Assembly: GCA_947504705.1 (NCBI GenBank)
Contig: CANNIA010000014.1
Span: 23,531-87,530 of the forward strand
Direction: 5' to 3'
DNA: 64,000 nt
DNA from: Paracoccaceae bacterium
GTDB taxonomy: Bacteria > Pseudomonadota > Alphaproteobacteria > Rhodobacterales > Rhodobacteraceae
Positions within the stretch are counted from its first letter, which is position 1. The number at the start of each line of letters is the position of its first letter. Below the pieces are notes generated by a model that was not told where the DNA came from, did not search any database, and worked only from the letters and a program-made list of their open reading frames with translations. Shown one piece after another: positions 8,412 to 17,215 of this stretch. A program made the position numbers and the translations under genes.

Positions 8412-9859
8412 TGCTGTGGTCGCTGACAAAGGTCGTCCTGTTCGTCCTTGCCATCGCCGCCCTGGCCTTTGGCGCAAGCTTTCTGTCGGAAACCGGGGCC
8501 GCGATGCGGGTCATGGTCGCTGGATGGGAGTTCACCATTGGCCCGTTGCAGGCGGTGATGCTTGGCCTTCTTCTTTTCGCAGTGGTCTGGCTGGCGCTGA
8601 AAGTCATCGGCTTCCTTGCCGCGACCTTCCGCTTCCTGAACGGCGACGAAACCGCGATCTCGCGCTATTTCGACCGCAATCGGGAACGCAAGGGCTATAA
8701 GGCGCTAAGCGAGGGGATGATGGCCCTTGCATCGGGCGAACCCCGGCTGGCGCTGACCCGGGCGCAGACGGCGGAAAAGCTGTTGGGCAAGCCGGAGCTG
8801 ACGACTTTGCTGGTCGCGCAGGCGGCGGAAGCCTCGGGCGACCATTCCCGCGCGACCGAAGCCTACAAGACCCTGCTGCAAGACGACGCCACCCGCTTTG
8901 TCGGTGTGCGCGGGCTGTTGCAGCAGAAGCTGGCCGAGGGCGACCGCGAACTGGCCCTGAAACTGGCGGAAAAGGCCTTTGAACTGCGGCCCCGCCACAC
9001 TGAGACGCAGGATGTCCTCCTCCGCCTGCAATCGGGCGCGGGCGATTGGTCGGGGGCACGCACGACGCTGGGTGCCAAGCTCAAGGCCGGGACCCTGCCC
9101 AAAGATGTCTATCGCCGCCGCGATGCGGTGCTTGCCTTGCAACAGGCCCGCACCGTGATCGACGACGACGCCAGCATTGAAGCCCGCGAAGCCGCGATCG
9201 AGGCGAACAAGCTTTCCCCTGACCTGATCCCCGCCGCCGCCATGGCCGCGCGGAGCTATATCTCCAAGGGCGACAAGAAGAACGCGACCCGTGTGCTGAA
9301 AAAGGCATGGGAGGCGATGCCCCACCCCGATCTTGCCGCCGCCTTTGCCGAGATCGAGCCAGAGGAATCCCCGAAAGAGCGCCTGATCCGCTTCAAAACC
9401 CTGACCAACCTGCGCTCCGACAGCGACGAGACGAAGATGCTGCAAGCGGAGCTTCTGGTCGCAACCGAAGACTTCCCCGATGCCCGCCGCGCCTTGGGCG
9501 ATGTGACCACGCGCCACCCGACGCAACGCGCGCTGGCCGTTCTGGCTGCCATCGCGCGCGGCGAAGGGGCGGAAGACGCCGCCGTCCGTGCCATCGTCGC
9601 TCAGGCCATCGCTGCCCCCCGCGGCCCTCAATGGTGCTGCGAAAAATGCCAAACCGTCCGCGCCTCCTGGCACCCGGTCTGCGAAAACTGCGGCAGCTTT
9701 GACAGCCTGTCCTGGCGCGAACCCCCTGCCAGTTCTGAGACCCCGCCGGGCCTGGCCGAACTCCTGCCCCTGCTGCAATCACGCGCAGCACCTGTGGCCC
9801 TGCCAGTCGAAGACATCGAACCCGAAGCCCCGGACGAGATTCTGCGTCGCGCAAATTAG
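8408..9859 (+). CDS. hemY: HemY-like TPR membrane protein with C-terminal zinc ribbon
   Basis: Two transmembrane helices (residues 5-25 and 45-70) are followed by a TPR domain covering most of the 483 residues. The HemY N-terminal domain is recognisable from the helices and the FRFLNGDETAISRYFDRNR segment. The C-terminus carries two cysteine pairs, CEKC and CENC, spaced like a rubredoxin-type zinc ribbon. The genetic link to heme genes gave the family its name, but no enzymatic role is established and it is not protoporphyrinogen oxidase HemY of Gram-positives. It starts with ATGATG, overlapping the previous gene. Confidence 0.85.
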   Translation: MMLWSLTKVVLFVLAIAALAFGASFLSETGAAMRVMVAGWEFTIGPLQAVMLGLLLFAVVWLALKVIGFLAATFRFLNGDETAISRYFDRNRERKGYKALSEGMMALASGEPRLALTRAQTAEKLLGKPELTTLLVAQAAEASGDHSRATEAYKTLLQDDATRFVGVRGLLQQKLAEGDRELALKLAEKAFELRPRHTETQDVLLRLQSGAGDWSGARTTLGAKLKAGTLPKDVYRRRDAVLALQQARTVIDDDASIEAREAAIEANKLSPDLIPAAAMAARSYISKGDKKNATRVLKKAWEAMPHPDLAAAFAEIEPEESPKERLIRFKTLTNLRSDSDETKMLQAELLVATEDFPDARRALGDVTTRHPTQRALAVLAAIARGEGAEDAAVRAIVAQAIAAPRGPQWCCEKCQTVRASWHPVCENCGSFDSLSWREPPASSETPPGLAELLPLLQSRAAPVALPVEDIEPEAPDEILRRAN

Positions 9860-9900
9860 GGCTACACAGCGGCTTTTGGCGGTGCTAATAGCCGTCGCGT

Positions 9901-9976
9901 GCCCCAATAGCTCAGTTGGTAGAGCACCTCATTCGTAATGAGGGGGTCGGCGGTTCGAGTCCGTCTTGGGGCACCA
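9901..9976 (+). tRNA. tRNA-Thr (anticodon CGT)
   Basis: A complete cloverleaf can be drawn by eye. The acceptor stem GCCCCAA pairs with TTGGGGC, the D-loop contains AGTTGGTAG, the anticodon stem CCTCA/TGAGG encloses loop TTCGTAA with anticodon CGT, and the T-arm carries GGTTCGAGTCC. The encoded 3' end is ACCA. Anticodon CGT reads the ACG threonine codon, frequent in this GC-rich genome. It lies 41 bases after the hemY-like gene. Confidence 0.96.
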
Positions 9977-10102
9977 GCTTTCAAAATAGATCATGTGGCT
10001 CTGCCCAGATCCGTCTTGGGGATTTCTGGTCGTCCATTTCCCCGTGCTGGGTTGCGCCGCCCGCCTGCATTGCCATGATGGCGGGCAAACGGGGGGTACG
10101 GC

Positions 10103-10495
10103 ATGAACGACGACACCTATGAAAAGGGCTTGGCGATCCGCAAGGAGGTGCTGGGCGAGACTTATGTCAACGCTAGCCTTGCCAAGGCTGATGATTTCAA
10201 CGCTGATTTCCAGCGGCTGGTCACCGAATATTGCTGGGGCGCGGGTTGGGGTCGCGAAGGGCCGCTGTCGCGGCGGGACCGCAGTTTGATGAACATCGTG
10301 CTGCTGGGGGCGCTCAACCGGGGCGAGGAATTCAAGCTGCATGTGCGCGGCGCGCTGCGGAACGGTGTCACCCGTGAGGAAATTCGTGAAGCGCTGATCC
10401 ATCTGTCGATCTATGCGGGCATCCCCGCCGGGGTCGAAGGCTTCCGTTTGGCCCGACAGGTGCTGGCAGAGGTCGACGCCGAAGCCGCTGGCTGA
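10103..10495 (+). CDS. Carboxymuconolactone decarboxylase family protein (PcaC-like)
   Basis: The 130-residue protein matches the carboxymuconolactone decarboxylase fold. It has YEKGLAIRKEVLGETYVNASL at the start, WGREGPLSRRDRSLMNIVLLGALNRGEEFKLHVRGAL in the middle, and GVTREEIREALIHLSIYAGIPAG near the end, which carries the catalytic-site histidines typical of true PcaC enzymes. PcaC converts 4-carboxymuconolactone to 3-oxoadipate enol-lactone in protocatechuate breakdown. No other pca gene is nearby, so a broader role in this family is possible. Confidence 0.88.
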   Translation: MNDDTYEKGLAIRKEVLGETYVNASLAKADDFNADFQRLVTEYCWGAGWGREGPLSRRDRSLMNIVLLGALNRGEEFKLHVRGALRNGVTREEIREALIHLSIYAGIPAGVEGFRLARQVLAEVDAEAAG

Positions 10496-10507
10496 CGGTG
10501 GTCGCGG

Positions 10508-11287
10508 TCAGACCGGATGCAAAAGCCGCATCGCTTCGGCTTGGGGACCCTTTGGCAAGGCCAGCACGCCATCGGCCTTGGCCGCGCTTGTGTTGAAAGC
10601 CAGCGCCGCACCCATGCGGTCGGTCACTTTCAGCCCAGCGCGTTCGGCGATCAGGCCACCGGCGGCGATGTCCCATTCCCAGGCCGGGCGCAGGGTGATC
10701 ATGCCATCAAACCGCCCTTCGGCCGCCAGACACAGCCGATAGGCCAGCGAGGCGCGGAAGCTGCGCTTCACATCCGGCACCCCGCCCGGCCATTTTTCCG
10801 GCACAAGGCTGGGCTTCGTCGTCAGGATATCCGCCCCGGTCAGGGTGTCGCGTTGGCTTGCGGTGATGGGCGAGCCGTTCAGGTGCGGCCCCTGATCCAG
10901 CGCGGCGGCATAAAGCCGGTCCAACGCGGGCAGGTAGACGACCCCTGCCACCACTTTGCCCCGATGCGCGATGGCGAGAGAATGGGCGAAATTCTCCTCC
11001 CCCGCCACAAAGGCGCGGGTGCCGTCGATGGGGTCGATGATGAAAACTGTCTCATGGGCCAGCCGCGCCAGGTTGTCCGGGGTTTCCTCGGACAGCCAGC
11101 CATAGCCGGGGCGGGCCTCCAGAAGCCGGGCCTTCAGCATGTCGTTGACGGCAAGGTCGGCCTCGGTCACCGGGCCATGTTCGCCGCCCTTGTCCCATAC
11201 CTTAGGGTCCTTGCGCCAAAAGTGCATTGCGATCCGCCCCGCCTCACGCGCGGCGTCGGTCAGAAGGGCAAGGTCACGCCCCGGCAA
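10508..11287 (-). CDS. cysQ: 3'(2'),5'-bisphosphate nucleotidase / inositol monophosphatase family
   Basis: This 259-residue Mg-dependent phosphatase has the family signatures GPVTEADLAVN, EE in WLSEETPDN, the metal-binding DPIDGTRAFV, and WEWDIAAGGLIAERAG near the C-terminus. CysQ enzymes remove the 3'-phosphate of PAP formed in sulfate assimilation; inositol phosphatase activity is the alternative. The start appears to be a TTG overlapping the pmbA stop region by 14 bases; MPGRDLALLTDAAREAG is a normal beginning for the alphaproteobacterial proteins. It is coupled to pmbA. Confidence 0.88.
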   Translation of the reverse strand: MPGRDLALLTDAAREAGRIAMHFWRKDPKVWDKGGEHGPVTEADLAVNDMLKARLLEARPGYGWLSEETPDNLARLAHETVFIIDPIDGTRAFVAGEENFAHSLAIAHRGKVVAGVVYLPALDRLYAAALDQGPHLNGSPITASQRDTLTGADILTTKPSLVPEKWPGGVPDVKRSFRASLAYRLCLAAEGRFDGMITLRPAWEWDIAAGGLIAERAGLKVTDRMGAALAFNTSAAKADGVLALPKGPQAEAMRLLHPV

Positions 11288-12617
11288 GGGTCATCCCGTC
11301 GATCAGGATCGAGGGCACCCGCGTCGACAAATGCGCCCGCGAGTCATTGGCCGGGATGATCCGCAGCAGCATGTTGCGCAGGTTTCCGGCGATGGTGCAT
11401 TCGTGGACCGGATGGGAAAGCTGCCCGTTTTCCACCCAGAACCCCGCCGCGCCACGGGAATAGTCGCCAGTCGTCGGGTTTATGGTCGACCCGATCATCG
11501 AGGTGACCAGAAGCCCCGTCCCCATCTGCGCGATCAGGTCATCCCGCGACAGCGCGCCTTGGGTCAGGTCGATGTTGCTGGTCGAGGGCGAAGGCGGCGC
11601 GCCCGTTCCCCGCATCGCATTGCCGGTCGAAGGCATGCCCAGCTTACGTCCCGTGGCAAGGTCCAGGACCCAGCTGGTCAACATCCCATCCGCCACAAAC
11701 TCTCGCCGCAGGGACGGCAGGCCCTCGCCATCAAAAGGCCGCGACGCGCCGATCCGCGGGCGGTGCGGGTCTTCGATCAGGGAAATCCCGTTGGGCAGAA
11801 CCTGCTGCCCCAGCAGATCCCGCGCCCAGCTTGAGCCGCGCGCAATGGCTGACCCGTTGATCGCCGAAAGCAAATGCCCGACCAGTGAGGCCGCAACCCG
11901 TTCGTCATAGACCACCGGATAGGTCCCGGTCTTTGGCTTGACCGACCCCACCCGATCCAGAGCCCGCATCGCGGCGCGGCGACCAATATCCTCGGCCCCC
12001 GGCATGTCGGCGGCATAGGTCCGGCTCTCGCCCGCATGGTCGCGCTGCATCTCGGTGCCTTGCCCCGTGAAGGCGACGCCGGAAAGCGAGGTCGAGGTCC
12101 GGCCATAGCCCCCCGAAAACCCGTTCGTCGCCGCCAGATGCAAGGACCGGCGGCTATAGGCGGCCCCGGCTTCGACCTGAGTGATCCCTTTCACGGCCAT
12201 CGACGCCGCCTCTACCGCGCGGGCCGAAGCCTCAAGCTGCGCCGCCCCGGTCTCCTCAGCCGGATCGGCAAGGTCCAAGGCGTCAAGATCCCAACCCTGC
12301 ACAAGCTGCCCCGGATCGGCCGGCCCGACAAACGGGTCCTCTGGAGCCTCACGCGCCATCGCCACGGCGCGTTCGGCCAAAGCGGTGATCGTCGCGGCTG
12401 AGGTATCCGAGGCCGAGACGCAAGCCTGTCGCCGCCCGATCAGCACGCGCAGACCGATTTCCACGCCTTCCGACCGCTCGGCCTGCTCCAAGGCACCCTT
12501 GCGGATTTCGATGGATAGGGCAGTGCCAGAGACAGCCATGGAATCGGCGCCGTCGGCACCCGCCTTGCGGGCGGCATCCAGAAGGGCGTGGCTAAGGTCC
12601 GAAAGATTGGGCGTCAT
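11274..12617 (-). CDS. pmbA: TldD/PmbA family protein (PmbA/TldE-type)
   Basis: The 447-residue protein has the layout of PmbA/TldE, the non-catalytic partner in the TldD-TldE metalloprotease that processes small peptides such as microcin B17 and takes part in protein turnover. Visible features are the N-terminal strand pair EIRKGALEQAERSEGVEIGLRVLIG, a central YPVVYDERVAASLVGHLLSAINGSAIARG, and the C-terminal GDYSRGAAGFWVENGQLSHPVHECTIAGNL. The HExxxH motif of TldD is not seen, supporting the PmbA side. The cysQ gene follows with a 14-base overlap. Confidence 0.92.
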   Translation of the reverse strand: MTPNLSDLSHALLDAARKAGADGADSMAVSGTALSIEIRKGALEQAERSEGVEIGLRVLIGRRQACVSASDTSAATITALAERAVAMAREAPEDPFVGPADPGQLVQGWDLDALDLADPAEETGAAQLEASARAVEAASMAVKGITQVEAGAAYSRRSLHLAATNGFSGGYGRTSTSLSGVAFTGQGTEMQRDHAGESRTYAADMPGAEDIGRRAAMRALDRVGSVKPKTGTYPVVYDERVAASLVGHLLSAINGSAIARGSSWARDLLGQQVLPNGISLIEDPHRPRIGASRPFDGEGLPSLRREFVADGMLTSWVLDLATGRKLGMPSTGNAMRGTGAPPSPSTSNIDLTQGALSRDDLIAQMGTGLLVTSMIGSTINPTTGDYSRGAAGFWVENGQLSHPVHECTIAGNLRNMLLRIIPANDSRAHLSTRVPSILIDGMTLAGA

Positions 12618-12718
12618 GTCAGGTTCCGGGATGATCAGGGGCTTCAGGTAATCCCCACGGGAGCCCGGCGCAAGGTCGGGGGCGTCACCTCGCGGCGGAC
12701 ACCCCCGGCAGTCAGCGC

Positions 12719-14233
12719 TTACCAGACCTGCTGGCCATTGGCGAAGAACCCGCCATCCTTGAACTCCAGCTCGGACACCAGCTCATCCGCCCCGGCACCG
12801 GGACGCGCATACATGGCAAGCACCATCCGGAAGCCCATCGCATCGTCGTCCGTCAGGATGCCCATTGCGATCAGATTGTCGATCAGGGCCTGCACGCCCT
12901 TGATGTTGACCGTGACCTTCCCCGTCGGCTTTGGCGCGCCGCCATAGGTGACGGTATCGCTGTTGTCGAAGGTCAGCCCGCCATTCGCCGTCACATCCGC
13001 CCCGGCCGCCTTGGCCTGCAGCAGGGTCAGGTCCAGCGAGTCCAGCTCACCCGGCAAATCGACCGACTCAATGTCAAAGCTTGGATCAGTAATGTCCTGA
13101 TACCAGCGGCCCATGCCCTTTACATCGACCACAAAGGTCACCGGATCGCGCGACAGCGAGCCTACCGGGTCGAACAGGCCCCAGATATCCTCAGACGTGG
13201 TCAGGTCGACGAATTTGGTCAGATAGGAAAAGGCCTGCGGCTCATCCGACTTCGACACCGGCATCATGACGTTGAAGGCGAATTCGCCCAAGCCAACCTC
13301 GACCTGCGGGAAGGGGATTTCGGGGCCGGAAACCACCAGCTTCATCCCGGCAAGCCCAACACCATAGGTCAGGCTTTCCTTGTTCAGCGCCAGGTTCATG
13401 CTGCCATCCGTTGCATCCAGCGAGACCTTGGTCGGGCCGGTCGCGTCAACTGCGTCGACCGAGAACGACATCGCGCCAAAGCCAAGCGCCATGTCCATGG
13501 TGAAGCCGCTGTTCAGCGCAACGGCCATGTTTTCCATCACGTCCGGGCCAAGCACGTTGCCCTTCATGGTCATCGTCACATCGGCCAAGGACAGCGTGCC
13601 CGTTCCCTTGCCCGAGGTTTCGGGATCCTCCCCCTCGATGTTCAGCGCCAAAGACTTCACCGAAAACGCGGTGTCGAGCGCGGTCTTGTCGCCCTCGCGA
13701 TGCACCACGTATTTCCCCGAGGCTTCGGTCATTGTCACTTCGGCCTTGGTGTCCAGCACCTTGCCGGAGGCGTCGGTCACTTCGTCCAGCTTGATCGAGC
13801 CGGTCGGCGCGGTGAAATCGTAATTGGTGTCGGTGACACTGCCGCTGGCGATGATCGTCATCCCCGGCTGCGAAATCGTCAGCTTCATCGACCCCGGGCC
13901 AGTCCCGTCCGCTTCGGGCGGGAAAGCCATGTTCATCGGATAGCTTTCGGGCATCAGGACGGTAACCGTCCCATCGCCATTGTCCTTGAACGATAGCGTG
14001 TCGAAGGAAACCGAGGCACTGCCGCCCATCGGGTCCTTGGTGATGATCAGGATATCGGTCACATCCAGCGTGTCGCCGGTCCGGGCCGAGCCGCCAACAG
14101 TCAGCTCTTGCCCGGTGCTGGTCGACATCGCCTGCCAGTTTTCCCAAACTTCCTCGGGCGTCACATCGGCAAAAGCCGCCGAGATGGGCAGGAAAGCGAA
14201 GATCGCCGTCGTAAGCAGGGCGTTGCGGGACAT
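12719..14233 (-). CDS. DUF2125 family secreted protein
   Basis: The 504-residue protein starts with a signal peptide (MSRNALLTTAIFAFLPISAAFA, cleavage likely after AFA), which is why the start is put at 14233 although the frame stays open far upstream over the divergent gene. The mature part is a long series of alternating strands with repeated VTMT/ALNI motifs, typical of DUF2125 proteins, periplasmic proteins of unknown function in alphaproteobacteria. A role in the envelope is an inference. The 109-base gap to the divergent enoyl-CoA hydratase probably holds both promoters. Confidence 0.82.
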   Translation of the reverse strand: MSRNALLTTAIFAFLPISAAFADVTPEEVWENWQAMSTSTGQELTVGGSARTGDTLDVTDILIITKDPMGGSASVSFDTLSFKDNGDGTVTVLMPESYPMNMAFPPEADGTGPGSMKLTISQPGMTIIASGSVTDTNYDFTAPTGSIKLDEVTDASGKVLDTKAEVTMTEASGKYVVHREGDKTALDTAFSVKSLALNIEGEDPETSGKGTGTLSLADVTMTMKGNVLGPDVMENMAVALNSGFTMDMALGFGAMSFSVDAVDATGPTKVSLDATDGSMNLALNKESLTYGVGLAGMKLVVSGPEIPFPQVEVGLGEFAFNVMMPVSKSDEPQAFSYLTKFVDLTTSEDIWGLFDPVGSLSRDPVTFVVDVKGMGRWYQDITDPSFDIESVDLPGELDSLDLTLLQAKAAGADVTANGGLTFDNSDTVTYGGAPKPTGKVTVNIKGVQALIDNLIAMGILTDDDAMGFRMVLAMYARPGAGADELVSELEFKDGGFFANGQQVW

Positions 14234-14342
14234 GGGATCAGCCTTTCGGGTTGAATTCGACAGGGCATCCTTTCTATCACCGTCCCCAGCGTCAAGAGAT
14301 TCCCCGTCTTGATCCGGCGAAACTTCCGTGAAGGGCAAAGCA

Positions 14343-14978
14343 ATGATCCGAACCGAACTGACAGGGGGCCTTTGCCTTTTGTGGCTGGCCCGGCCCGACA
14401 AGGCCAATGCCCTGACCGGGGCCATGCTGACCGCGATTGGCGAGGCGGTGACACAGGCCGCCCAGCAAGGCGCGAAAGCCCTGATCCTTTGCGGCGAAGG
14501 CAAGGTCTTTTCCGCCGGGGCTGACCTTGAGGAGATGAAAGCAGGGCTTGGCACCTCGCCCGCCTGGGGCGTGGCGACCGATGCCATCGCGCGCTTTCCC
14601 GGCCTGACCATCGCCGCCTTGAACGGCACGCTGACGGGTGGGGCGATGGGTCTTGCCCTCGCCTGCGATTTGCGGATCGGGGTACCCACCGCCCAGTTCT
14701 TTTACCCCGTCATGCGGCTTGGCTATCTGCCGCAGCCGCCCGATCCCGGCCGCCTTGCCGCCCTTGTCGGCCCATCGCGGGCCAAGATGATCCTTCTGGC
14801 CGGTCAGCGCATCGGGGCCGAAGAGGCGTTGGCCTGGGGTCTGATCGACCGCATCGTCCCCGCAGAATCCCTTATGGAGACCGCCAAAGCCCTTGCCGCC
14901 GACGCCCTGAACGCCGATCAATCGCATGTCACCGCCCTTAAGCGCATGACCATGGGGGCCGGAACGGGGGAAATATGA
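14343..14978 (+). CDS. Enoyl-CoA hydratase/isomerase family protein (short form)
   Basis: This crotonase-fold protein of 211 residues carries the oxyanion-hole segments KVFSAGADLEEMK and ALNGTLTGGAMGLALACDLRIG, and the later AKMILLAGQRIGAEEALAWGLIDRIVP. Family members are usually 255-265 residues, so the C-terminal helices are shortened. The usual glycine-rich PGxGG segment reads LPQPPDPGRL. It may hydrate or isomerise an acyl-CoA in fatty-acid or aromatic breakdown; the substrate is unknown. The ATG at 14343 fits family starts. It overlaps the agmatinase gene by ATGA. Confidence 0.82.
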   Translation: MIRTELTGGLCLLWLARPDKANALTGAMLTAIGEAVTQAAQQGAKALILCGEGKVFSAGADLEEMKAGLGTSPAWGVATDAIARFPGLTIAALNGTLTGGAMGLALACDLRIGVPTAQFFYPVMRLGYLPQPPDPGRLAALVGPSRAKMILLAGQRIGAEEALAWGLIDRIVPAESLMETAKALAADALNADQSHVTALKRMTMGAGTGEI

Positions 14979-15922
14979 GCAACGGATACGACAGCGGACG
15001 CCTGAACCTGCCCTTCGTCGGGATCTCGACTTTCGGCAAGAACCCCTATGAACCCGACTGGTCCAAGATCGACGCCGATTTCGCCGTCATGGGCGCGCCC
15101 TTCGACTTTGGCACCCAATGGCGCGCGGGCGCCCGCTTTGGGCCGCGCGGCATTCGTGAGGCGTCGACCCTGTTCTCCTTCGGCCATGGCGGGGCCTACG
15201 ACCACGAAGATGACGTGACCTATCTGCAAGGCGTGCGCATCGTGGATATCGGCGATGCCGACATTGTCCACACCGACACCGAAACCAGCCACGCCAATAT
15301 CGAAAAGGGCGTGCGTGCCATTTTGGCCGCCGGAGCCATCCCCGTGGTGCTGGGCGGCGACCATTCTATCAACATCCCCTGCATCCGCGCCTTTGGAGGC
15401 CGCCCGTTGCATATCGTGCAGATCGACGCCCATCTTGATTTCGTCGATGTCCGCCATGGCGTCCGCCACGGCCACGGCAACCCGATGCGCCGCGCGGCGG
15501 AACAGGACCATGTGAAAGGCCTAAGCCAACTGGGCATCCGCAACGTCAGCTCCACCTCGAAGGAGGGCTACGACGACGCCCGCGCGATGGGGTCCGACAT
15601 CCTCTCCGTCCGTCAGGTCCGCAAACTGGGGGTCGAGGCGGTTCTGGCTCGCATCCCCAAGGGCGTCGATTACTACCTGACCATCGACATCGACGGCTTT
15701 GATCCCTCCATCGCCCCCGGCACCGGCACGCCTTCGCATGGCGGGTTCCTGTATTACGAGGTGCTTGAGCTGATCGACGGTCTCACCAAACAGGGCCGTA
15801 TCGTCGGCATCGATCTGGTTGAGGTTGCCCCCGACTATGACCACACTGGCACCACCACGATCCTTGCGGCCCAGATCCTGCTCAACACCATCGGGCGCAT
15901 CGCCCACAATGCGAAGGCTTAA
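14975..15922 (+). CDS. speB: Agmatinase / ureohydrolase family
   Basis: SpeB hydrolyses agmatine to putrescine and urea with two Mn ions. The 315-residue protein contains all ureohydrolase metal motifs: GGDHSI, the IDAHLDF loop, and IDIDGFDPSIAPGTGTP. The N-terminal part (FVGISTFGKNPYEPDW, GAPFDFGTQWRAGARFGPRGIREAS) fits agmatinase. The start overlaps the enoyl-CoA hydratase stop (ATGA). Related ureohydrolases such as guanidinobutyrase have the same motifs, so the exact substrate is less certain than the family. Confidence 0.9.
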   Translation: MSNGYDSGRLNLPFVGISTFGKNPYEPDWSKIDADFAVMGAPFDFGTQWRAGARFGPRGIREASTLFSFGHGGAYDHEDDVTYLQGVRIVDIGDADIVHTDTETSHANIEKGVRAILAAGAIPVVLGGDHSINIPCIRAFGGRPLHIVQIDAHLDFVDVRHGVRHGHGNPMRRAAEQDHVKGLSQLGIRNVSSTSKEGYDDARAMGSDILSVRQVRKLGVEAVLARIPKGVDYYLTIDIDGFDPSIAPGTGTPSHGGFLYYEVLELIDGLTKQGRIVGIDLVEVAPDYDHTGTTTILAAQILLNTIGRIAHNAKA

Positions 15923-15925
15923 GCC

Positions 15926-17215
15926 GTGGAGAAACTGCAGGGCTGGCTGAAGGACGCCACCGACATCGCCCTTGGCTGGCTGGCTTCGCCCGCCGCGCTG
16001 TCGCAGTTTGCGCTGCTGATCGTCGCCTATTTCGCCGCGCGGTATCTGGCCCAACGCTTTGCGCCCGTGGTCGAACGCACCCTGACGCCGAAACCCGAGG
16101 CGACGCATATCATCGCCCGCCTCCGCCGCTTTGCCCTGCAATTCCTGCCGCTTCTTTTGCCGCTACTCGCCTATGCCCTGACCGCTGTGGGTGAAGGCCT
16201 GACCCGTTCCGTCTTCGGCTCGGGCGAGGTCATCGCCTTTGGCAAGCGCGTCTTCCTTCTGCTGGCAGCGGTCGAGCTTGTCCGCAAAGTCCTGCCCCCC
16301 GGTTTCCTGAAACTGATGGGCCGCTATGTGTTGCTGCCCTTCATGGCGCTGCATGCCTTGGGCTTTCTTGACGACGCGATGGCCCGGCTGGACGCGGCCC
16401 AAGTCAACCTTGGCAATATCCAATTCACGGTCCTGTCGCTGATCCGCGGCGCGATTGCCGGGGCGCTCTTGTTCTGGCTCGGCTCATGGTCGAACCGACA
16501 GACGACCGGCTATATAAAGGCGCAGCCCGAACTGCGCCCCGCCACCCGCGAACTGGCGATCAAGGCGACCGAGGTCGTGATCTTCGGCGCGGCCTTCCTT
16601 CTGCTCATGTCGATCATGGGCATCGACCTGACCGCCGTCGCCGTGCTGGGCGGTGCGCTTGGTGTCGGTATCGGCCTTGGTCTGCAACAGATCGCCGCGA
16701 ACTTCGTTTCCGGCATCATCCTGCTGCTAGAAGGCCAAACCACCGTCGGCGACTATGTCGAACTGGACGGCGGCGAAAAGGGCACCATCGTCAAGATGAC
16801 CGCCCGCGCCTGCGTGCTGGAGACCTTTGACGGCAAGTGGATCGTCGTTCCGAACGAACATTTCATCACCACACGGGTGGTCAACTACTCCGACCAAGGC
16901 AGTGCCAACCGGTATGAGGCGCTGTTTTCCGTCAGCTATGAAACCGACATCAACACCGTCCCCGCCATTGTCGAAGCCGCCGTTGCGAAACTGCCTTTCG
17001 TGCTGACAGACCCCGACGGCCCCGACTGCGAATTGCGCGCCTTTGGCGAGAGTAGCGTCGATTTCGCCGTCGAATACTGGGTCGCGGGCATTGATGACGG
17101 CAAGAACAAATACGGCTCTCCGGTCCTGTTCGCCGTCTGGAACGCGCTGAAGAATGCCGGGATCGAAATGCCCTACCCCCGCCGCGTGGTGGAACTGCGG
17201 AACCCAGCCCCGTGA
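15926..17215 (+). CDS. MscS-family mechanosensitive channel
   Basis: This 429-residue inner-membrane protein has four or more hydrophobic helices in the first 250 residues, then the MscS pore helix (VAVLGGALGVGIGLGLQQ) and the signature ANFVSGIILLLEG, followed by the beta domain (VGDYVELDGGEKGTIVKM) and the cytoplasmic domain. It opens under membrane tension to release solutes during osmotic downshock. The start is a GTG three bases after the agmatinase stop, and it overlaps the next gene by GTGA, so it is part of the same unit. Confidence 0.93.
   Translation: MEKLQGWLKDATDIALGWLASPAALSQFALLIVAYFAARYLAQRFAPVVERTLTPKPEATHIIARLRRFALQFLPLLLPLLAYALTAVGEGLTRSVFGSGEVIAFGKRVFLLLAAVELVRKVLPPGFLKLMGRYVLLPFMALHALGFLDDAMARLDAAQVNLGNIQFTVLSLIRGAIAGALLFWLGSWSNRQTTGYIKAQPELRPATRELAIKATEVVIFGAAFLLLMSIMGIDLTAVAVLGGALGVGIGLGLQQIAANFVSGIILLLEGQTTVGDYVELDGGEKGTIVKMTARACVLETFDGKWIVVPNEHFITTRVVNYSDQGSANRYEALFSVSYETDINTVPAIVEAAVAKLPFVLTDPDGPDCELRAFGESSVDFAVEYWVAGIDDGKNKYGSPVLFAVWNALKNAGIEMPYPRRVVELRNPAP

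Noticed and set aside
8408..9859. HemY as protoporphyrinogen oxidase
   Set aside because: The gene is the proteobacterial HemY-like TPR membrane protein, not the flavin oxidase; HemJ at 44720 is the probable oxidase.
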